Below, piece by piece: positions 44,751 through 52,405 of a stretch of DNA of 64,000 bases (its first letter is position 1; the number at the start of each line of letters is the position of its first letter). Both the position numbers and the translations under genes were made by a program. Origin of the DNA: Bacteroidales bacterium (GTDB lineage Bacteria; Bacteroidota; Bacteroidia; Bacteroidales; UBA932). The notes under the pieces were generated by a model. It ran no database searches, was not told where the DNA came from, and saw only the letters and a program-made list of their open reading frames with translations. The stretch is taken from assembly GCA_016287075.1 (NCBI GenBank), contig JAEEVC010000006.1, positions 62,001 through 126,000 on the forward strand, written 5' to 3'.

Positions 44751-46613
44751 TTACCACTCCTCGTCGCCGAATCCCGGGATGTCAATCTCCCCGTTAAGGA
44801 CAGCCGCCTGCCACTGGAGCAGCGGGCACTGGGCGTCGATCCCCTTCCAGACCTGCGTGGAATAAGCCTCCTCCCCGTTGATCACGGACAGTTTGGACAG
44901 GAAGGTCTTTCCGGGGCCGCAATTGCAGTTTTCGGCATACGTCGCAGTTTTCCCCATTGCGGAAGCGGATGTCAGATTTTTCCCGGTATAGGAGGAGGAA
45001 AGGTTATAGGCGATACCGTAACCGCTGGAGGTCGTTCCGTATGAATAGCAACCCGTTGAAGCATTGCTCCATGAACTGTTATTTCCGGAGATTCCGCCGC
45101 ACTGCCCTTTTTCATCTGTCGTATCACCGATATGATAGCAGTTGCGGCAGTCCCCCCTTCCGGATACGCCACCGACGTAATCGCCCGTCCCCGTCACGTT
45201 CCCATAAACATAGCATTGTTCGGGACCGCCGCTGCCAACGATACCTCCGACATAGTATGCGCCGGACACATTCCCCTCAAAACCGCATTGCTGGATGTCT
45301 CCCGTATTACCAACACCCGCGATGCCGCCGACGTAATGGTCACCCCACACAGAAACCGTACCTTTGACCACACACTGACTGATATTCGCCGACTGTCCGG
45401 TGATTCCGCCGGTCCAAGTCTGGCCGCTGATATCGACGACGCCCTTGACGACGCACTGGCTTACGGTATGGTTATAACTCATCTGCGCAACCAGTCCGCC
45501 CACATACTCATTTCCGGTCACTGTAATATTCTCTACCGTGAGGTCCTGCACGCTGCCGGAAGATACAAGACCTACCCGGGAACAATCCTTTAGGTTTATG
45601 GTGATATTGGACAGCGTATGCTTGTTGCCGAAGAGCGTCGTGGCAGAAATGGGGAAACAAGCCTCCCCCGTGAAATCGACATCGGACTCGACGGAATACG
45701 CGTGGGAATCCCAATAGGATGCGGCACGGAAGTGTGCGGGGGTCGTAAGGACGTATGCCCCGCTATGGATACTGCTTTGCTCCAAAGTGCAGACAGAGGC
45801 CGCCTGGGCGAAATCGAACGTCAGGTTGTTGTTGACCCCGGCGCAAAGATTCTTGCCGCTCTTGACGAACTCGTAGGTAATATGCTGCCCGTTGGCATCA
45901 CCATAGACATAGAAATACACGGTTTTCCCCGAGAAATCCTGGGGTATGACCAGCGATTTCCCTTCTTTCCCCTGATTCCAGCCGAAACGGATGTTTTGCG
46001 AAAAGACATATCCATCCGTCGAAACGCCTGTCTGCGAGATCTTACCGTCGCTGAAACTGGGCATTCCGTCTTCCGTGACGGCCATGCCCACCTTCATGTT
46101 GGTCAGGGTCGGGACATTCTTGAACTTGAAGGTCAACATGGAAAAAAGATGCGACAGGGAGATACTGGCCGCGGTCTGCCCGTCTTCGACCGTCAATGTC
46201 CCATAGAGCCGTATCTGCTCATTGAGGGCAGAGCCGGACTTCATATATACAGACTTGCTGACATATAAATTACTCTGGCCATACAACACGATATACTCCC
46301 CGCTGAGCACGCTGGAGGTGGACCGGAAAGAGGCTTTCTTCGAGGGCGCCGTGATGTCGGTCTTCATCGTGACGGTGGAATTTTTTCCGGACACATCCAC
46401 CAGATACAGGCAATCGCCCGGCTGCCACGACAGATTAAGCCCGTCCTCGTCAAAAGCGACCTTCGTGTCAGGCGAGCCATACGTGGCCGTCAGGGTGAAT
46501 CCTTCTTCCTGCCTGTCCGCGGCTTGCGGAGTTCCGATGGACAGTTTCTCGCCGCAGGAGCCCAGACAAAGCAGCACCGCCAGGCATGCAGGCACACAGA
46601 ATCGCATGTTCAT
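44751..46613 (-). CDS. Fimbrillin-like/GLUG surface lipoprotein
   Basis: A 620-residue lipoprotein (signal ending CLGSC near residue 20). Residues about 35-265 form a fimbrillin-like domain (FTLTATYGSPDTKVAFDEDG, LSWQPGDCLYLVD). Residues about 345-550 carry at least six GLUG-type turns (YVGGLVAQ, WTGGITGQ, YVGGIAGV, YVGGIVGSGG, YVGGVSGRG, QCGGISGNN), a predicted right-handed beta-helix. It ends NGEIDIPGFGDEEW, and the small gene just upstream ends in the related DLPGFEDNDW. The base composition is somewhat AT-richer than the housekeeping genes. No catalytic motif is seen. Confidence 0.82.
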   Translation of the reverse strand: MNMRFCVPACLAVLLCLGSCGEKLSIGTPQAADRQEEGFTLTATYGSPDTKVAFDEDGLNLSWQPGDCLYLVDVSGKNSTVTMKTDITAPSKKASFRSTSSVLSGEYIVLYGQSNLYVSKSVYMKSGSALNEQIRLYGTLTVEDGQTAASISLSHLFSMLTFKFKNVPTLTNMKVGMAVTEDGMPSFSDGKISQTGVSTDGYVFSQNIRFGWNQGKEGKSLVIPQDFSGKTVYFYVYGDANGQHITYEFVKSGKNLCAGVNNNLTFDFAQAASVCTLEQSSIHSGAYVLTTPAHFRAASYWDSHAYSVESDVDFTGEACFPISATTLFGNKHTLSNITINLKDCSRVGLVSSGSVQDLTVENITVTGNEYVGGLVAQMSYNHTVSQCVVKGVVDISGQTWTGGITGQSANISQCVVKGTVSVWGDHYVGGIAGVGNTGDIQQCGFEGNVSGAYYVGGIVGSGGPEQCYVYGNVTGTGDYVGGVSGRGDCRNCYHIGDTTDEKGQCGGISGNNSSWSNASTGCYSYGTTSSGYGIAYNLSSSYTGKNLTSASAMGKTATYAENCNCGPGKTFLSKLSVINGEEAYSTQVWKGIDAQCPLLQWQAAVLNGEIDIPGFGDEEW

Positions 46614-46632
46614 ATTCTTGTCTTTTTATTAA

Positions 46633-46791
46633 TTACCAATCATTGTCTTCAAATCCCGGGAGATCGAACTCCCACATGTTCGGATCCTCACTGCCTCCGC
46701 CGCTCTTACAGAACGATCCGGACTGTATTTCCCGAATACAGACTTCGGGGAATACATACGCATGCGCGATTCTGTCGTCCGTACGGTTCAT
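46633..46791 (-). CDS. Small 52-residue protein between two surface-lipoprotein genes
   Basis: A 52-codon frame beginning MNRTDDRIAHAYVFPEVC and ending EFDLPGFEDNDW, 24 bases after the leucine-rich-repeat lipoprotein gene and 19 before the GLUG lipoprotein gene. It shares with the other two small genes the Y/F-x-P, V/I-rich centre, Gly/Ser stretch and acidic tail. No known domain. Confidence 0.6.
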   Translation of the reverse strand: MNRTDDRIAHAYVFPEVCIREIQSGSFCKSGGGSEDPNMWEFDLPGFEDNDW

Positions 46792-46815
46792 GACCGAGGC
46801 AATGAGGTCCTTCTC

Positions 46816-49800
46816 CTAATTGTTGTAGTAGTCGTAGTTGTCCGGTTTGGGATAGTGGTAGCAGCGGGGACTCGGCTCGCCTGAATAATAGAAGCCGTAG
46901 CCTCTGTCGAAGTCCATCCGCCACTTGCCGCGCTTGCCGTTCTCTCCGAGTGTCCGGTCGAAGGTGTACATGTAGCGGACCGGATAACCGGCAGATCCGC
47001 CCTTGTTCCGGACCCGGTCGATGATCTCGGGAACCAGGCCGATCAGGGCACACGTGTATTTGCCGTCGGCCTCCTTGAGGTCAGGGTCGATGGTGAAACG
47101 CGTGAGACTCGGCAGGCCGGGGAAGGAGCCCAGGCCGGAAAGTGCGAAGTCGGGCGAGACCCTGATTTCCAGTTCCTGGAGGTTCGGACAGGCCCCCACC
47201 TCGATGGACCGGGTGGCGTAAAGCTTTAGTTTTTTGGATGGCAAACCGCTGATATTTATCTGTTCCGCACGGATTTCCGGATCGTTCTCCAAGCTTGTCA
47301 GGTTGCTGAGGTTCACGCTTTTAAAACAGGTGCTCTCGTACTCGTTCCACACGCTGGAATCATAGCTGATCCCAAGCGTCTTGATATCCGGATTGCCGCC
47401 GGCGATGGCCAGCGAGACGTATTGGCCGATGATGGTCACATTATCAGAGCCGGAAGGCAGGTTGATCAGGCCGTCGCAATGGGTAAAGTTGATGTAGTCC
47501 AGGTGGGCGGTTCCGAGGCCTGTGACGGGCGGGTCGCCCTGGAAAGCGCAGCGGGTATACTCCAGTTTCTTGAGGGCGGCGCATCCGTTGATGGACAAAG
47601 ACGGGACATCGTGCCGGTAAGGATAGTCGATGCTGATGGACTCCAGTTTCGTGCAGTTGTCGAATTTGATGCTCGTCAGTTTGTCCGGGACATGATCGTC
47701 ATAGTCGTCGTCACCGATGATGATGCTCGTGATTCCGGTACCGCTCATATCCAATTCCCGGAGTTTCGGGTAGCCGTAGCCGATGCCAATGGATCCTTTG
47801 TACAGGGGGGAGTGGATTTCCAGGTGCTCCAGATTACTGCCGCCGGCGGAGAAGCCGGAACAGGTCGGATCCTTGATAATGATGGACCTGACATTGTCAT
47901 TCTGGTCCATGGTACCGAACAGTTGCCACCACTGACCGTCTTCGAGCGCCGAACCGACGTTTGAACCGATGACGATGTTGCTCTTGAGCGGCCAGGAACG
48001 GTCCGGGGTCAGGGTCACCCATTTCAGGTAGGCGCCGTCGTCGGAGGTCGTCACGTTGATGCCCTTGTCCTGCATATAGAGCACGTCATACTGGGACACA
48101 TCGTACCAGGGGGTATCCTGCCAGCCCATCGCATCTGCCACGTTCGACACCAGCGAGGCGACCATTTTGGCCTGTTTCTCATTGAAGGTGCGGAAGAAGA
48201 GCGTGGAATCGCCGCGGACGGGGACATGCTTGCTGCCCATCACGCTCATAAACAGGTTGACCTGGTAGGTCCTCCCGGCTTCGAACCCTTCGAAACTGAC
48301 CTCGAACTCGGTGGAATCCTTGGCGGACCGGGGCTCCTTCCAGTTGATCGGGATGACCCGCTCCCGGGGATAGACGATACCTCCTCCCGGGGCGTATTCA
48401 TAATCAGTTGGATCGAATACATGGGCATAGAGGTTCCCCTTCGTAAAGACCCTCCGCTTGAGCATGCCGGAAACGGTTGCGCCGCGGGGAGACGGCTCGA
48501 TCTTCATCGTGGAGGTGCAGATCTCCGGCATCAGCCAGGACTCGTACAGGGGAAAACTCTTTTCCGGCGTGGCCTTGGAGAATGCATCGTAGAGCACCTT
48601 CCCGCCGACCTTGGCGTTCATCTCCACGAACCCCTTGACATTGAGGGCGGTGGACATGCTGAAGTCCGCGAGGGCAGAGGAATTGACGTCGGGATTCGAC
48701 ATGTCCATCTTGTGCGTCACGGCCGTACGGAGGCCGGTATCCACGCCGATGGCGGCACCGATGATGTCGTAGAGCCGGAACTCCAGCGCCGGCTTGAGGC
48801 CGAACGTGACGCCGCCTTCCACCTTGGTGCCGAAAGAGGACGGGTTCTGGTCGGATTCCGGCGTGTCGATCCCCCGGTTGATGAATCTCCAGTCACCGGT
48901 TTCATACCCGGCGCCGATCGAGAAGGCCTTGTCGTAATTCACGTTGACCTCCAGGCCGATCTGTCCGTCGATTTTGACATAGCCCTCCAGCGTGATCTTG
49001 GGGATAAACACGAGCGGGCCGAGCGCGACCGGATTGAAATAGAAGGTATAGAGCGGGAAACTCTTGGTGGCGGCCACCTCGCCGAAGGCGTTGATCGTGG
49101 CACCGAGGTGGATGGTGGGATCCAGCAGGAAGTTCATCGCCAGGACCTCACCGTCGGCGATGACCGCCTGGAACCGCAATCCCAGGTAGATGTTCATCGA
49201 CGGAGTCAGGGTCAGCTTCACGTTGGCTTCCAGCCCTTCGTGGTTGACGCCGGTGGAATACAGTTCCCAGGTGACATTCGAGGGGATGGCGATGCCGATC
49301 CCGGAGGTGGCGGTGGCCCGGGTCTTCGTGAAGTTCACCGTTTTCCCCTCCCCGTCGACGACATAGGCGATATGGTCGGCGAGATTCACCGACGTCGTGT
49401 CGATCTGCAGATGATGGAATGCCTCTTCCAGCGCCGCCGGCTCATAATAGACATAGCCGTCTTCCACCCGGGTTACCTTGCAGAGGAGACCTTCGGGGAA
49501 CTGTTCCGTGGGCTTGTTGTACACCAGGACATCCCCCGGTTTCGGAAGGGCTTTGGAGGTGGTCGCGAAGAAACCGAAATCCTTGTTGTTTTCCGTGACG
49601 GTGGCCACGAATTCATCCGGCAGGTAAATGGTGCCCTCCGTCAGGGTGAAATCGCCTTCCGGCAGGGTTCCGGAGACGAGTTCCTCCGGCGCCCCGGGCC
49701 CGTCCGGATTGTCCGGATTGTCGGGATTATCGGGGTTATCGGGGTTGTCTGGCTTGTCCGGCTTGTCTGGATCCGTCGGGTTCTCGGGCGTGTCGGGTTT

Positions 49801-49887
49801 TACGGGCTCCGGCTCCGGCTCGGTACAGGCGGCTGCCATCAGCAGGCAGGCAAAGAGGGTCAGGATGCTGTACTTGATTTTCATCAT
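46816..49887 (-). CDS. Leucine-rich-repeat-like surface lipoprotein
   Basis: A 1023-residue lipoprotein (lipobox MAAAC, cysteine near 21). A Pro/Asp/Asn/Lys-rich linker at about residues 22-67 (repeated PDN and PDK units) is encoded by 9-base tandem repeats. A large beta-rich N-terminal half follows with no family I can name. Residues about 680-960 contain irregular leucine-rich-like turns (LTSIKFDNCTKLESISIDYP, LSINGCAALKKLEYTRC, LPSLTRFTIDPD). Surface exposure and ligand binding are likely; no enzyme motif is visible. It is the first gene of a three-gene operon. Confidence 0.75.
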   Translation of the reverse strand: MMKIKYSILTLFACLLMAAACTEPEPEPVKPDTPENPTDPDKPDKPDNPDNPDNPDNPDNPDGPGAPEELVSGTLPEGDFTLTEGTIYLPDEFVATVTENNKDFGFFATTSKALPKPGDVLVYNKPTEQFPEGLLCKVTRVEDGYVYYEPAALEEAFHHLQIDTTSVNLADHIAYVVDGEGKTVNFTKTRATATSGIGIAIPSNVTWELYSTGVNHEGLEANVKLTLTPSMNIYLGLRFQAVIADGEVLAMNFLLDPTIHLGATINAFGEVAATKSFPLYTFYFNPVALGPLVFIPKITLEGYVKIDGQIGLEVNVNYDKAFSIGAGYETGDWRFINRGIDTPESDQNPSSFGTKVEGGVTFGLKPALEFRLYDIIGAAIGVDTGLRTAVTHKMDMSNPDVNSSALADFSMSTALNVKGFVEMNAKVGGKVLYDAFSKATPEKSFPLYESWLMPEICTSTMKIEPSPRGATVSGMLKRRVFTKGNLYAHVFDPTDYEYAPGGGIVYPRERVIPINWKEPRSAKDSTEFEVSFEGFEAGRTYQVNLFMSVMGSKHVPVRGDSTLFFRTFNEKQAKMVASLVSNVADAMGWQDTPWYDVSQYDVLYMQDKGINVTTSDDGAYLKWVTLTPDRSWPLKSNIVIGSNVGSALEDGQWWQLFGTMDQNDNVRSIIIKDPTCSGFSAGGSNLEHLEIHSPLYKGSIGIGYGYPKLRELDMSGTGITSIIIGDDDYDDHVPDKLTSIKFDNCTKLESISIDYPYRHDVPSLSINGCAALKKLEYTRCAFQGDPPVTGLGTAHLDYINFTHCDGLINLPSGSDNVTIIGQYVSLAIAGGNPDIKTLGISYDSSVWNEYESTCFKSVNLSNLTSLENDPEIRAEQINISGLPSKKLKLYATRSIEVGACPNLQELEIRVSPDFALSGLGSFPGLPSLTRFTIDPDLKEADGKYTCALIGLVPEIIDRVRNKGGSAGYPVRYMYTFDRTLGENGKRGKWRMDFDRGYGFYYSGEPSPRCYHYPKPDNYDYYNN
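49702..49790. repeat. In-gene 9-base tandem repeats encoding a Pro-Asp-Asn linker
   Basis: Units of the form TTGTCCGGA/TTATCGGGG run head to tail and encode PDN/PDK triplets in the lipoprotein linker. Slipped-strand change would keep the frame, since the unit is 9 bases. Confidence 0.75.
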
Positions 49888-49933
49888 ACTTCTCGGGGCG
49901 GGCCATGTGGTCTCTCGGCACCGCCTCCGACTG

Positions 49934-49941
49934 CAAAGATA
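49934..49941 (-). promoter_or_regulatory. -7 promoter element of the leucine-rich lipoprotein operon
   Basis: Minus strand TATCTTTG matches TAnnTTTG, 46 bases before the ATG at 49887, inside the 93-base gap between two co-directed genes. No -33 TTTG at the standard spacing. Confidence 0.45.
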
Positions 49942-49980
49942 GTATTTTCCGCCAATTATATATAGACTGTATCCGGTCCG

Positions 49981-52401
49981 TTACTTATAAATATCTGTGG
50001 AGAAAGCCTTCGGCCGGGTCATCGTTTCGGTATAGACCCGGCCGAAACGGTCTGTGGCCCGGATCTGGAGCGTGGAGGTCGCCGAGGAGGCCGCAACACG
50101 GAACATATGGTTGGTTTTCTTCGTCGGGAAGGTGAGGGTCTTGTTCTTGTTGAGCCGCTGGGCCGTGTAGGCGACCAGGTGGAGCGGGTCGTAGCTGTTG
50201 ACGCGGGTGACGCTCAGCGCGCGGCCGTTCTCCGTCACCTCGACCGTCCAGGAAGGGTCGTAATTCCAGACATTGATATACACGTAGTTGCTGCTGCTGG
50301 CGGCGGACCATTCGGTGGTCAGGGAGGTGAATTTCGATACGCCGGAGGCATTCGCACTCGGGATATACGCTTCCGGTGTCATGACGATCGTATTGCGGTC
50401 GTAGGTCCGGAACTGGTGGCTGAGGGCGCGTCCCGTCCCCTTGAACTGCCATTGGAAGGTTTTCCCGTTGACGTCCACGATGCTGTAGCCGCCCGGAGCG
50501 CCGTCCTGCGCAACATGGATGCCCGGAACCTCATGGGCGCTCCACCACCAGGTGGCGCACACCGCGCCGGCATTGTGCTCGAACACGTGGGTCGTGCCGC
50601 TGTTGTCGACATTGTACATCACATGGGTATGGCCCGTGAAAACCTGGACATTGTCGTAACGCTTCAGGATGTCCACGAGCGTGGTGACATTGTTCAGGGA
50701 CGCTCCCCCGGAGGCGGTGTACAGCGGAGCATGCGTTGTCAGGCAGAGCGGCGTCGAGGCGGGCACGAAGGCAAGGTCCTTCCGCAGCCAGTTCAGCTGC
50801 TCCTGGACGACATTGTCCGTGTAGGTGCGGTTGTATGCCCCGTCGGTACGGTCCGGATTGAGGACCGAATTCGTGCACTCGATATCGTCGAGGACGATGT
50901 AATGGACATCGCCGATGTTGAAGGAATAGTAGGTCGGCGCCATGGTCCGCTTGTATTCGACGACGGTGTCGAAATCCCCGGTGAAGTACATGCTGTGGTC
51001 ATGGTTGCCGATCGTATGGAAGACCTGGAGGTTCTGTAGGCCGTTCGCATCGGCCAGATACTGGGGGAAACTGTACCGGTTGTCCAGCCAGTAGAGGTCC
51101 CAGGTCATGTCGCCGAGGGTCATGGCATAGATCCTTTCGCCCGTATGCGCCGCCGTCCAGGCGTTGACATCCCGGACGAAGGAAGCGAACTGGGAGCGGT
51201 CGCCCGTCCGGTTCGCAAGGTGGATATCGCCGAATATCAGCATGGTATGGTGCTGCTGGCCAGCCACTTCCGTCAGGGTGAAATCCACCCGTTCCGCCTC
51301 GCCGGCAGGCAGGGACAACTGGTGGTGGATCTGCGGAAGGATGCCCTCGGAGGGCACCTCGTACCCGGAAGGGACGGAAATGAAGACATAGCCGTGCCGC
51401 TTCTGCGACGCCATCTGGTACACGCCGTCCGCATCGGTACGGACCACCTCGTAGCCGTCGGAAACGACCACATCGGGGACCCCCGCACCTTCGCACACGA
51501 CCTTGCCATAGACCGTCATCCCCGCTTCGGGGACGGGTTCGCCGCCGCTTGTCTCCACAAGGAGGGCCTCCATCCGGGATAGCGTGTTCCGCTTGATTTC
51601 CAGCCGCTTCGACGTCGTCTTTTCAAAAACGCCACCCTGGTCGTCGGTCACCGTCAGGGTGAAGCCCGCCTCGAAAAGGGTCGGAGGGACGACCAGCCAG
51701 AAAGCCGTCGCCGCGTCGGCGGTCGTCCCGAGGGCGACCGGACTGTCAAAGGCAAGGGTAATCTCCCGGGCGGCGGAAGCGTCGAAGGTCAGGGCGGGCG
51801 CTTCCCCGACCGCCGCATGCACGAAGGCCTTGCCGGCGAGAGGCTCGTCGCGATTGCCCCGGAGGGAAAGGGAAGCCACGGAGACTTCGCCATGGAGCCG
51901 GACGCAAAGATAGCCGCACAGATTCTTGAACATCAGCTCGTTGTCATCCGAACAGGAGACCATGGTATTGGCCGTGCGGCCGAAGGAATCCCTCCGGTAG
52001 GACTGCTCCTGCGGCAGGGTCAGGGAAAGGATTCCGTCGCCGGCAAGCGTCGATTCCCGGTAGGGATAGACGGAATAGATATGCTCCAGCGGATTGCCGG
52101 CGCCCGTGTCCCCCTCCTGGACCGGAGCGAATGAGCCGGCATTGTCCCCGTCCGCGCCCGTGAACCGGTATTCCCGGTTAAACGTCGAACGGTTGAAAAT
52201 GGACACGCGGTCGTCCGCATTCCAGAGGACACGGAGCTCCGCATCCGCATACACGCGGGAAGAGGCGCCCTCGATGGTCGCGAAAAAAACCTCCTCCCCT
52301 GCCGGTGCGGGCGGAATGACCTCTTCGGCGGTACAGGCGAGCAGCAGGCCCGCGAGCCCCGCCGAAAGGAAACGGCGCATTATCATCATCCTGCGTTCCA
52401 T
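49981..52401 (-). CDS. Calcineurin-like phosphoesterase surface lipoprotein
   Basis: An 806-residue lipoprotein. The signal ends at GLLLAC. Residues about 35-285 form a fimbrillin-like domain (SSRVYADAELRVLWNADDRV). A short carboxypeptidase-regulatory-like segment is near 295-375 (MTVYGKVVCEGAGVPDVVV), and a phosphoesterase domain spans about 385-640. Metal motifs are visible: FGDIHLANR, LGDMTWD, TIGNHDHSM, LTTHAPLY and FTGHTHVMY. A C-terminal beta domain follows. Several ATGs (52401, 52389, 52386, 52380) are possible starts. It follows the SGNH lipoprotein gene by 4 bases, so the two are co-transcribed. Confidence 0.88.
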   Translation of the reverse strand: MERRMMIMRRFLSAGLAGLLLACTAEEVIPPAPAGEEVFFATIEGASSRVYADAELRVLWNADDRVSIFNRSTFNREYRFTGADGDNAGSFAPVQEGDTGAGNPLEHIYSVYPYRESTLAGDGILSLTLPQEQSYRRDSFGRTANTMVSCSDDNELMFKNLCGYLCVRLHGEVSVASLSLRGNRDEPLAGKAFVHAAVGEAPALTFDASAAREITLAFDSPVALGTTADAATAFWLVVPPTLFEAGFTLTVTDDQGGVFEKTTSKRLEIKRNTLSRMEALLVETSGGEPVPEAGMTVYGKVVCEGAGVPDVVVSDGYEVVRTDADGVYQMASQKRHGYVFISVPSGYEVPSEGILPQIHHQLSLPAGEAERVDFTLTEVAGQQHHTMLIFGDIHLANRTGDRSQFASFVRDVNAWTAAHTGERIYAMTLGDMTWDLYWLDNRYSFPQYLADANGLQNLQVFHTIGNHDHSMYFTGDFDTVVEYKRTMAPTYYSFNIGDVHYIVLDDIECTNSVLNPDRTDGAYNRTYTDNVVQEQLNWLRKDLAFVPASTPLCLTTHAPLYTASGGASLNNVTTLVDILKRYDNVQVFTGHTHVMYNVDNSGTTHVFEHNAGAVCATWWWSAHEVPGIHVAQDGAPGGYSIVDVNGKTFQWQFKGTGRALSHQFRTYDRNTIVMTPEAYIPSANASGVSKFTSLTTEWSAASSSNYVYINVWNYDPSWTVEVTENGRALSVTRVNSYDPLHLVAYTAQRLNKNKTLTFPTKKTNHMFRVAASSATSTLQIRATDRFGRVYTETMTRPKAFSTDIYK

Positions 52402-52405
52402 GATC

